Of a DNA stretch of 7,178 nt, positions 1 through 6,294 are shown one piece after another (within the stretch, counting starts at the first letter, position 1; each line of letters starts with the position of its first letter). A program made the position numbers and the translations under genes. The notes below the pieces were generated by a model, which worked only from the letters and a program-made list of their open reading frames with translations, searched no databases and was not told the DNA's origin. This DNA is from Thermoplasmata archaeon (GTDB taxonomy: Archaea; Thermoplasmatota; Thermoplasmata; Thermoplasmatales; Thermoplasmataceae): assembly GCA_021806345.1 (NCBI GenBank), contig JAJZXP010000191.1, positions 1 to 7,178 of the forward strand, written 5' to 3'.

Positions 1-3
1 CTC

Positions 4-10
4 TTTAAGG
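4..10 (+). promoter_or_regulatory. Possible TATA box for the DUF6058-like gene
   Basis: The sequence TTTAAGG is centred about 25 bases before the ATG at 32. That distance is typical for an archaeal TATA box of a leaderless transcript, and no Shine-Dalgarno-like sequence precedes the ATG. The match is weak and the window edge hides anything further upstream, so this is only a candidate. Confidence 0.3.
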
Positions 11-31
11 TTCATATCGCGTTTTCAAATA

Positions 32-673
32 ATGGAAGAAAAGAGTATAGAAAAAATACCGCAATTTACCATAAATGACCTGATCCACATAACGGAGAAA
101 TTTCTCGAAAGGAAAGTGCTTGTTGAAAAATCAGGTACATCAGATCACCAGGTCGATCAATGGATTAAAGATGGGGAATTCCCTGATCCAACATACAGGA
201 CACCGGACGGAAAGGAATGGTTTCCCCCTTATATGGAAATCCTGATAAAAAGGAGTATTGAGAATAACACAAATCCAAAGGTAGAATTCATGAAAGACGC
301 TGAGAAGGTTCTTGCAAAACCGGGATTTGTTTACAGGTTTGGAAAGGTGGAAACCACCGGCACGAGCCCTGAAGATTTAAAAAATATGTGGATGGATTTT
401 AAATCCGGTCTTTATGGTGCATGTCTAAGAAAGCCAGATCCAAAAAGCATCCTTGATAAAGGATATCTTATCAGGAACATCGAAGAACTTCTTTCAAAGC
501 CGGAACCGGAAAATCCAAAATGGCGTTCTGCATTAAAGGAAATGGTTAGCCGTCTTGATGCCGTTGAAGCACAGTTCACTGACTATGACAGGACAAGATT
601 CGGAGGGAAAGTCTCAAGGGACATTTTTATCACGAATATAAAAAAAGAATACAGAGGCATCTTTACGGAATAA
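32..673 (+). CDS. DUF6058-like protein with N-terminal HTH-like segment
   Basis: This is a 213-residue soluble protein with no signal peptide or membrane segment. Residues about 29-55 (VLVEKSG, then QVDQWIKDGEFPDP) look like a small MerR/excisionase-type helix-turn-helix in which a target-recognition helix precedes a short proline-rich turn. Residues 123-140 (FKSGLYGACLRKPDP) and especially 182-197 (FTDYDRTRFGGKVSRD) match from memory the conserved C-terminal signature of the DUF6058 family. That family is annotated mainly in actinomycetes, often near natural-product genes, and has no established biochemical function. The total length fits. The ATG at 32 is the first available start and lies a suitable distance after a TATA-like element, suggesting a leaderless mRNA. 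The gene converges on the NYN nuclease gene with a 59-base gap. The family call is from recall of motifs, not a search; function unknown. Confidence 0.75.
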   Translation: MEEKSIEKIPQFTINDLIHITEKFLERKVLVEKSGTSDHQVDQWIKDGEFPDPTYRTPDGKEWFPPYMEILIKRSIENNTNPKVEFMKDAEKVLAKPGFVYRFGKVETTGTSPEDLKNMWMDFKSGLYGACLRKPDPKSILDKGYLIRNIEELLSKPEPENPKWRSALKEMVSRLDAVEAQFTDYDRTRFGGKVSRDIFITNIKKEYRGIFTE

Positions 674-715
674 GCCAGCTTTTGCTTGAGAATAATAGTA
701 AATACCAGGCTTATT
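669..715. repeat. Inverted repeat between convergent genes, possible terminator
   Basis: AATAAGCC at 669-676 is exactly complementary to GGCTTATT at 708-715, giving an 8-bp stem with a 31-base loop. The loop contains a second short hairpin, AGC-TTTT-GCT, at 677-686. The left arm includes the TAA stop codon of the upstream gene, and the element lies between two convergent coding regions, where it could end transcription from both sides. No long T run follows either arm, so a role as an intrinsic terminator is uncertain. Confidence 0.35.
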
Positions 716-732
716 TGAACGGGGATAGCAAT

Positions 733-1848
733 CTAGTGCTGTTTTTCAACCAGTTTATAAACCCTGTCTCCCCCAGATTTGTCTCCCTCATATACGAGTA
801 TATCTGGAAAATGCTCTATGAATTCACTTAGATCAGAAAACCCGTATTTTCCTGGTATAAATCCTGGTTCAAGTTCCCTCAGCTTTATTCCAAGTTTAGA
901 TCCAAGGACGTCTCCACCAGAATCCGCACTCAGTTCAGCTGCTTTTGCCAGCAGTTCTCTTCCTTGCCCATAGCTGATCTTTCTGTTCTTTCTTAATTCC
1001 TTCACAAACCTGTTATTTTCATCGATTGTGAAAACAGTATAAGGAAACTGGTTGCCAAAGGAATCAGGCGACTCCGGATTCCGTTTTTCAGTTATCAGGA
1101 GGCCAGCCTGTTCCAGGGATGCAAATATCTTCTTCCTCCCAAGATGATCAAGTTCAGGGAGTGTCCTGCTGAGTCCCTCCATCAGAAAAACGCTGACCTT
1201 GACGCAGCCATATTTTTCCCTGTACTTGTCAAAGGAATCAAGAGCTGCAACTGCTGCTCGGGTCTGGTTCGGATCGAGTTTTTCAATTGGTGTGCGATCA
1301 GAAGCATAGCTACCACTGGAAACAGATTTCCCAGTTCTTGTATATGGCGGCAGGTCTTCCGGCCTTGCATAGGAATAGTTTCCTTCGCCAACAAGACGTT
1401 TCAGATCCCCGGAGAGACTTTTCTCAAAACCAACAAAATGAAGATTTTTCCCGCTTTCCCTGGCTCTGTTTGCTATAGGCATATAATCACGATCTCCGGC
1501 AAATATTACTATCGTGTCAACGTCACCTCTTGTCAGGATGGTCTCCTGGGCCGCCAGCGAAAGTTCTATGTCTGCACTGTTCTTGTATTCTGTTGAAAGT
1601 ATATCAATGATCCTGATCCCAAGCCTCTGCAGCTCCTTCTTTGGGTCCTGCATGGAACTCCAGTCTCCAAATGCCTGCCTTATTATTATTTCCCCATACT
1701 GTGTTTTGAGTTTCTCGAGCTGTCCAGCTACCAAAGCAACTGCAACATCGCCGGCATCCTCATAGGGCATCTCATAAAGATTGGTCAGGGAATAGAAGAA
1801 ATTCTCAAAATCAATGAATACTGCAGTCAGTCTCTTATCCGATCTCAT
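733..1848 (-). CDS. NYN-domain nuclease with C-terminal OST-HTH/LOTUS domain
   Basis: Residues about 7-165 form a NYN (PIN-like, LabA/DUF88 group) domain. The acidic metal-binding residues of this fold are visible: D13 and E15 in VFIDFEN, D93 in NSADIELS, and D119 and D121 in FAGDRDYMPIANRARESGK. NYN domains are predicted metal-dependent ribonucleases. After a serine-rich linker (170-190), residues about 205-284 resemble a winged helix. Residues 294-368 match the OST-HTH/LOTUS fold (ELEPGFIPGKYGFSDLSEFI, then a VYKL ending), known to bind RNA or protein partners. The active-site residues look intact. The reading frame extends to a TTG at 1863, but ATG at 1848 is preferred: it begins right before the NYN core, there is no Shine-Dalgarno sequence, and a TATA-like box lies about 23 bases upstream, fitting a leaderless mRNA. 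It is divergent from the helicase-associated gene. The RNA target is unknown. Confidence 0.9.
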   Translation of the reverse strand: MRSDKRLTAVFIDFENFFYSLTNLYEMPYEDAGDVAVALVAGQLEKLKTQYGEIIIRQAFGDWSSMQDPKKELQRLGIRIIDILSTEYKNSADIELSLAAQETILTRGDVDTIVIFAGDRDYMPIANRARESGKNLHFVGFEKSLSGDLKRLVGEGNYSYARPEDLPPYTRTGKSVSSGSYASDRTPIEKLDPNQTRAAVAALDSFDKYREKYGCVKVSVFLMEGLSRTLPELDHLGRKKIFASLEQAGLLITEKRNPESPDSFGNQFPYTVFTIDENNRFVKELRKNRKISYGQGRELLAKAAELSADSGGDVLGSKLGIKLRELEPGFIPGKYGFSDLSEFIEHFPDILVYEGDKSGGDRVYKLVEKQH

Positions 1849-1866
1849 CAGATAATCAAGCAAGGG

Positions 1867-1876
1867 ACATATAATT
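1867..1876 (-). promoter_or_regulatory. TATA-like box for the NYN-LOTUS gene
   Basis: Read on the minus strand this is AATTATATGT, centred about 23 bases before the ATG at 1848. It would place the transcription start at or very close to that ATG. This position is also the reason for not choosing the TTG at 1863, which would lie between the box and the expected transcription start. Confidence 0.45.
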
Positions 1877-1898
1877 CTTTTCTGTTTTCAGTCCAGAT

Positions 1899-1906
1899 TA
1901 CATAAT
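1899..1906 (+). promoter_or_regulatory. Weak TATA-like box before the helicase-associated gene
   Basis: TACATAAT lies in the 111-base divergent gap between the NYN gene and the helicase-associated gene. If used, transcription would start near 1928 and leave a leader of about 30 bases. No better TATA match is seen nearer the ATG at 1960, and only a partial Shine-Dalgarno core (AGG at 1954-1956) precedes that start. The assignment is tentative. Confidence 0.2.
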
Positions 1907-1959
1907 GACCAGAAAAGAAGATCACAGATTTCTTCCGTAATGATTCCACCGTCAGGTTT

Positions 1960-4131
1960 ATGATAAAACTTCATTTCATGAAAAGCAAGGTGCATGCATT
2001 GGATTATGAAAACCCACAATATTACAGGATTTACGACATATTGGAAAGTGTAGACAGGGATTATCTTGAATACATATTCCAGAAAACAGATAACATGATG
2101 GGTCAAAAAACACTCATCGGAAACTCATATTCCAGGGATCGGGTAAAGGCAAGGAAGAACCTGGCTAATTCCGATAATTTTCATTACCGTTTTGACTCCT
2201 TAAGCAAGGAGGCAAAGCAATTTTACGCGGCGTTATATTCAAAAGGCAGGGTCTGGAGAAGCATGGAAGTTCCAGGTAATTCCTCAAAATTCACACTGAA
2301 GCCAGAAGTTCAGGAATGTCTTGATAAACTTGTTATTTTTGGACTTCCGTCACGTAACAACCCTGAGATTTTCATCATACCTGTAGATTATGCCGTAGTT
2401 GATAATTCCGGACAAAACGGAAGAAATCTTTTTTCGCTTATTGATGCATTGAAGAGTTATCCCATGACGCTTGTGAGTAAAATAGCAAAGGAGTACGATC
2501 TGAAGACCAACGATTCAAAAAACGAGGTTACAATCGAAACTTACAGCACCATAATGAAGAATCTGTCACAGACGCTGGAGAATCTTAGTCTCACAGAGAA
2601 AAAAATCGCGGATTATCTTATGAAAGATGATGGAATCTCGATTTTTGAAGATCTTGTAGATCATTTTAAGATAAAAAACAGGGGAGGATACTACAACGGT
2701 ATTAATTTTAACAATCTTTTCTCTTCCGGTTCATATTCAGGCGGGGACCAGTTTATCTCACTGATGAAAAAAGGCATAATATTTTGCCTACAACGGATGT
2801 ATTACAGCCGAATTGATACAGTGTATATGCCTGATGAAGTTATCTCAAAGTTATGGGAAATCCAGCATAAAAAAATTAAAACATCTGTAAAAAAGCAGAA
2901 GGAATCTGAATCCCTGCACTCCATTTTAAAAAACTACGAAGTTAACTATGCAGCGGAAATCAAAGCAATATTCTTAACCCTATATTACCTCGAATCCAGA
3001 TCGAAAAAGCGTTCAGCAGAATCAATAAACAAGTTTCTTTCCTTGCCGGTTGAAGACATTGACCTGATATTATCCCAGTCTAAAATAGAAGGCTGGTTGA
3101 AGGGAGGAATATCCAATCTTTCAATAACCCCTGAGGGATTTAAATTTATAGAAGATGAGAAATTCCCATCCAGGCTTAAAAAACACATCTTTGAAGAACA
3201 CATATTTTCGGCATGGAAAGCAGTAGAAGGACAGGGACGGACTTTTCTTAATGAACTCCGCATGTTATTTCTTGAGGCTATATATCAAATGCAGTATCCG
3301 GAGAAACTTGAAGATCTTACAGAAGAGATTAAATCCCGCGATACTTATTTCAAACTTTCAAGATCATTGAGAATTGCCCTATTGGATGATGATGTATACA
3401 GGAGCAGATCCGGATCCATGAGTTTCACGAAGAAGGAACTGGATAATGAAATTTCCCTGTGGTTGCTGGAACTCGTAAATTTCCTTAAAATTTACGGTCT
3501 CGTAAAGATGTCCTCCCCCATCACCACAAAAGGCGTGTATATTTTCCCTGAAAATAAGTTTAAGGAAATATACGAAAGGGAGGGAAATGCAAGTTATGAT
3601 AGCCATGAGAAAACTGATCCAAAACCAATTAAGGTACTTCCTAACAATGACATCCTCATTGGAACAGAAGCCGATTTCACCGACCTGAAGAAAGTTGCAG
3701 ATTTCTCTGAACTTGTAAGTGCTGACCTGGTCTGCACATTCAAAATAACCAAGGCCTCACTTTCATCCTATTTGAATAAATCGGGCGAGATCAAGGAGGT
3801 TATACTATTTCTCAAGAAGAAAAGCTCGGTTCCTGTGCCTGAAACTGTTATGAGACTAATAAATGACATGGAGAAAAAAGTTGACCAAATACTAATAACA
3901 AAATGCCAGGCTGTCCTGCAGGTGGAAGACAGAACAGTCATTGACGGTATAATGAGGATCACGGGCATTGCTGATATGGTAGAAAAACGTATTTCACCCG
4001 AAATTCTCGCAATAAAGGATGGAGTGAGTCTCTATAAATTTGTAACAGAATTAAGAAAGAAAGGGTATATCATACCAATCAAGGTTGAAAAAGAAAAAAA
4101 CAGGAGAAGGACTTCCTGGTATAGATGGTGA
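1960..4131 (+). CDS. Helicase-associated protein with XPB N-terminal-type domain, no helicase core
   Basis: This is a 723-residue soluble protein without Walker motifs. Residues about 556-665 form a domain of the XPB/Ssl2 N-terminal type (Pfam Helicase_C_3 family by recall), with FSELVSADLVCTFKITKASL and later VPVPETVMRLINDM. The same pattern occurs at residues 7-100 of the XPB helicase encoded next door. Upstream, 260-300 (ISLMKKGIIF, YMPDEVISKLWE) and 115-145 (LVIFGLP, IFIIPVDYAVV) resemble winged-helix-like repeats of actinobacterial helicase-associated proteins such as mycobacterial Rv0862c, which is about the same length and also lies beside XPB. The tail (708-723, KEKNRRRTSWYRW) is basic and may touch nucleic acid. 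An in-frame stop at 1906 and no intervening start codon make ATG 1960 the farthest upstream start; M7 at 1978 is an alternative. It converges with XPB, with a 34-base gap. It is probably a non-catalytic partner or regulator of XPB; this is inference. Confidence 0.8.
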   Translation: MIKLHFMKSKVHALDYENPQYYRIYDILESVDRDYLEYIFQKTDNMMGQKTLIGNSYSRDRVKARKNLANSDNFHYRFDSLSKEAKQFYAALYSKGRVWRSMEVPGNSSKFTLKPEVQECLDKLVIFGLPSRNNPEIFIIPVDYAVVDNSGQNGRNLFSLIDALKSYPMTLVSKIAKEYDLKTNDSKNEVTIETYSTIMKNLSQTLENLSLTEKKIADYLMKDDGISIFEDLVDHFKIKNRGGYYNGINFNNLFSSGSYSGGDQFISLMKKGIIFCLQRMYYSRIDTVYMPDEVISKLWEIQHKKIKTSVKKQKESESLHSILKNYEVNYAAEIKAIFLTLYYLESRSKKRSAESINKFLSLPVEDIDLILSQSKIEGWLKGGISNLSITPEGFKFIEDEKFPSRLKKHIFEEHIFSAWKAVEGQGRTFLNELRMLFLEAIYQMQYPEKLEDLTEEIKSRDTYFKLSRSLRIALLDDDVYRSRSGSMSFTKKELDNEISLWLLELVNFLKIYGLVKMSSPITTKGVYIFPENKFKEIYEREGNASYDSHEKTDPKPIKVLPNNDILIGTEADFTDLKKVADFSELVSADLVCTFKITKASLSSYLNKSGEIKEVILFLKKKSSVPVPETVMRLINDMEKKVDQILITKCQAVLQVEDRTVIDGIMRITGIADMVEKRISPEILAIKDGVSLYKFVTELRKKGYIIPIKVEKEKNRRRTSWYRW
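3625..3954 (+). other. Domain shared with the neighbouring XPB helicase
   Basis: This part encodes residues about 556-665 of the helicase-associated protein. It aligns by eye with residues 7-100 of the XPB protein: P-I-V near the start, FSELV followed by a THR/CTF-KIT block (TYKIT in one, TFKIT in the other), a helix with I-EVILFL versus IINVLSQY, then a serine and a proline before a final helix (VPVPETVMRLIND versus SIPTNIETNIRD). The spacing is almost the same throughout, so the two segments are homologous rather than merely similar in composition. Confidence 0.75.
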
Positions 4132-4165
4132 TCTCAGATTAAAAGATGGAAAGCCAGGGTGGTAC

Positions 4166-5974
4166 TCAGTCATCTTCTGAAATAGGATGGACCTCCCTGA
4201 TTAGATCGCTGTGATCAATAATGTCATATTTATAGCCTCTTTCAGTGAGAAACATCTGCCTTCGCATTGAGAAGTCCTGGTCCAGTGTGTCCCTTGTAAC
4301 AATGGAATAAAAATTAGCCGAGGAACCGGACGATTTTGGCCTCAAAAGTCTTCCCAAACGTTGAGCCTCCTCCTGCCTCGATCCGAATGTTCCTGAGACC
4401 TGTATTGCCACGTTTGCATCAGGAAGATCAATTGCATAGTTTGCAACCTTGGATACGACCAGAACTTTTATTGACCCAGACCTGAAATCCGAATATAGCT
4501 TCTCCCTCAAGGAATTCTTCATCTTCCCGGTAATTACAGGAGACTTGAGTTCTGACGCAATGATATCCAACTGTTCCAAATAGTCCCCGATAATCAGGAC
4601 AGAATCATCTCCCGAAAGCCTGGAAAGAATTGATTTCAAAGCCTCCAGCTTCATTGGATTCTCCGCAGCAATCCTGTATTTAAGTCTTGGAGGTGCTATG
4701 GCGTACTGCATTCTGTAATCATCATTTGGAAAAGTGACCCTCACTTCATGGCAGTATGCTGTTGCTATCCAGCCCTGCCTCTCCAGATCCTTCCAGGGTG
4801 CATCATACTTCTTGGGTCCGATTAAGGAAAATGCATCCTCCTCCTTTCCATCCTCCCTTATAAGTGTGGCAGTAAGTCCAAGCCTTTTCTTGGCCTGGAT
4901 TTCTGTTGTTATTCGGAACACCGGGGCTGGGAGCAGGTGAACCTCATCGTATATTATGATGCCCCAGTTTCTTGCCCTGAAGATTTCAAGGTGGGGATAA
5001 CGGTTCAGGTCAAATGATGCCTCCTCTTCATCGATTTCATCATTTTCCAATTCGGTATCATCGTTATTGCTGCCCCTTCTCCTTGGCGAATATGTCAGTG
5101 TCTGGTATGTAGTAACCGTTACAGGGAGTATCTCCTTATTGTCACCGGTATATTCCCCAACCATTCCGGGAGTGAGGCTTGTCTTGTCGAACAGTTCAGA
5201 TATCCACTGTCTCACGGCAACTGTCCCGGTTGTTATGATAAGCGTGTTTTCCCTTATTCTGTTCATGACAGCCATCCCAACCACTGTCTTTCCTGATCCG
5301 CTTGGAAGGACTATTATACCGCTCCTGTTCCCATGGACAAAAGATTCTACGGCCTCTTTCTGGTATTGCCTTATTGTAAGTTCTTTGCCTTTCATTGTAG
5401 TGGTCCGGAGGTCAAAGTCAATGGGGTCTCCGGGAAGATATCCCACAAGGTCTTCAACTGGATATCCTACTTTTATGAGGGCCTGCTTCAGTCTTCCTCT
5501 GTATATTGATCTCAATTCCAGGGTTGTGGGGGAAATACTTGATTTAATAAACTGGGATATTGATTTCCTGCTCATTATTTCATGTATAACCATAGTATCT
5601 GGAGATATGAGATAAATGGAATCGGGAATGGCTTCAACATGATCAGTCAACTGGACAAGTTGAGGGTCCCTTACAAGCTTGATCTTTCCATATCTGCTGT
5701 ACCAGTCCCTGATGTTTGTTTCTATATTTGTGGGGATGCTGTACTTGGAATACTGGGACAGGACGTTGATTATATCGTCAATGGATATGTTTGATGAAGC
5801 AGCATTCCAGACAGCCAGAGGCGTAATCTTGTAAGTGTGCACATGTTCCGGCGATTTCACCAGTTCAGAAAATCTCAGAAGTCTGTCTCTGCAGAAGTGG
5901 TTCGGGTCCTTGTCAACCTCAAGAAAGATTGTTCCGTCTCCCTGTACAATCAATGGTTTCTGATCAGTGGCCAT
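4166..5974 (-). CDS. XPB/ERCC3-family DNA helicase, bacterial type
   Basis: This 602-residue superfamily 2 helicase is expected to unwind DNA 3' to 5' with ATP in repair or transcription. Residues 7-125 are the N-terminal accessory domain, 195-400 the first helicase lobe and 440-585 the second. Visible motifs are LPSGSGKT (Walker A, 223-230), DEVH (343-346), GLTAT (366-370), the XPB-specific RED motif (373-375) and QRLGRLLRPK (motif VI, 538-547), so it looks active. DEVHLLPAPVFR, FSLIGPKKYDAPWKDLERQG and VQVSGTFGSRQEEAQRLGR are nearly as in mycobacterial XPB, which is about 540 residues; archaeal XPBs paired with Bax1 are usually shorter. An acidic insert at about 299-321 adds length. The frame opens at a TTG (5980), but that codon touches GGAGGT with no spacer, while ATG 5974 has a 6-base spacer and is chosen. 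The gene faces the helicase-associated gene. Confidence 0.95.
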   Translation of the reverse strand: MATDQKPLIVQGDGTIFLEVDKDPNHFCRDRLLRFSELVKSPEHVHTYKITPLAVWNAASSNISIDDIINVLSQYSKYSIPTNIETNIRDWYSRYGKIKLVRDPQLVQLTDHVEAIPDSIYLISPDTMVIHEIMSRKSISQFIKSSISPTTLELRSIYRGRLKQALIKVGYPVEDLVGYLPGDPIDFDLRTTTMKGKELTIRQYQKEAVESFVHGNRSGIIVLPSGSGKTVVGMAVMNRIRENTLIITTGTVAVRQWISELFDKTSLTPGMVGEYTGDNKEILPVTVTTYQTLTYSPRRRGSNNDDTELENDEIDEEEASFDLNRYPHLEIFRARNWGIIIYDEVHLLPAPVFRITTEIQAKKRLGLTATLIREDGKEEDAFSLIGPKKYDAPWKDLERQGWIATAYCHEVRVTFPNDDYRMQYAIAPPRLKYRIAAENPMKLEALKSILSRLSGDDSVLIIGDYLEQLDIIASELKSPVITGKMKNSLREKLYSDFRSGSIKVLVVSKVANYAIDLPDANVAIQVSGTFGSRQEEAQRLGRLLRPKSSGSSANFYSIVTRDTLDQDFSMRRQMFLTERGYKYDIIDHSDLIREVHPISEDD

Positions 5975-5980
5975 AACCAA

Positions 5981-5986
5981 ACCTCC
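5981..5986 (-). promoter_or_regulatory. Strong ribosome binding site deciding the XPB start
   Basis: On the minus strand this is a perfect GGAGGT. It leaves 6 bases before ATG 5974 and none before TTG 5980, so it settles the start of the XPB gene at 5974. It also implies that the XPB mRNA has a leader, unlike the apparently leaderless genes at 32 and 1848. Confidence 0.75.
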
Positions 5987-6075
5987 AATTCTTCATTAGG
6001 AATCATAATAACTACACAGCATAAGAATTTTGGATTCTCTGTTTGCAGATGGAATACGTACAAGTTAACTTATAA

Positions 6076-6084
6076 CCTATAAAT
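6076..6084 (-). promoter_or_regulatory. Possible TATA box for the XPB gene
   Basis: Read on the minus strand this is ATTTATAGG. A start about 26 bases downstream would fall near 6054 and give a leader of roughly 80 bases containing the GGAGGT site. A second AT-rich candidate (AATTCTTATGC on the minus strand, about 6018-6028) would give a shorter leader. Which is used cannot be told from sequence. Confidence 0.3.
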
Positions 6085-6250
6085 TGAATCCAAATCCTAT
6101 TTCGCTTCTGATTCCCCCTGTTATGGAAAAGGATACAATGCAGTTGGAGAAATATCATTTACTAAGAAATGAAACTACCTGGACCTATGTGGAAAAGTTA
6201 TGATAATTTCACTCATAATATGAAGATAAAATTTCTCACTTCCAAAATCA

Positions 6251-6262
6251 ATTTATTTTAAA
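6251..6262 (+). promoter_or_regulatory. TATA box for the pRiA4b ORF-3-like gene
   Basis: ATTTATTTTAAA, preceded by the purine-rich AAAATCA that could act as a BRE, lies about 38 bases before the ATG at 6295. Transcription would start near 6283, leaving a very short leader of about 12 bases. This is the best TATA match in the window. Confidence 0.5.
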
Positions 6263-6279
6263 TGATTATTGTATGCCAT

Positions 6280-6287
6280 AAAGGGTG
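6280..6287 (+). promoter_or_regulatory. Possible weak ribosome binding site
   Basis: AAAGGGTG ends 7 bases before ATG 6295. Only GGTG pairs cleanly with the expected 16S rRNA tail, and the predicted transcription start lies within the site, so translation may not depend on it. Confidence 0.3.
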
Positions 6288-6294
6288 TTTTTGA

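Larger units (their letters stand above)
5975..6294. other. Divergent intergenic region between XPB and the pRiA4b ORF-3-like gene
   Basis: These 320 bases are AT-rich and hold no convincing gene. They contain the XPB ribosome binding site, a possible XPB TATA box, a 10-bp palindrome AAGTTAACTT at 6062-6071, and the promoter of the rightward gene. A 26-codon reading frame from ATG 6123 to TGA 6203 has no ribosome binding site and no recognisable product. The middle stretch from about 6090 to 6245 shows nothing else that I can support. Confidence 0.6.

Noticed and set aside
1144..1596. A 150-codon open frame on the + strand inside the NYN-LOTUS gene
   Set aside because: It lies opposite a well-supported gene with conserved domains, is rich in cysteine and phenylalanine without pattern, and has no promoter or ribosome binding site.
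5067..5615. A 182-codon open frame on the + strand opposite XPB, with hydrophobic stretches resembling membrane segments
   Set aside because: It is antisense to the helicase core, whose motifs are unmistakable; the hydrophobic look follows from the complement of the charged helicase codons.
733..5974. A recognised antiviral defence system
   Set aside because: None of the known defence system gene sets that I can recall matches these three genes, and no defence-specific effector other than the NYN nuclease is present; it is kept only as a low-confidence hypothesis among the findings.
5975..5980. TTG at 5980 as the XPB start
   Set aside because: It directly abuts the GGAGGT ribosome binding site with no spacer, whereas ATG 5974 has the usual 6-base spacing.
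6123..6203. A 26-codon open frame (ATG to TGA) in the gap between XPB and the pRiA4b ORF-3-like gene
   Set aside because: It has no ribosome binding site, only a very weak upstream AT-rich element, and no recognisable peptide features; frames this short arise easily by chance.
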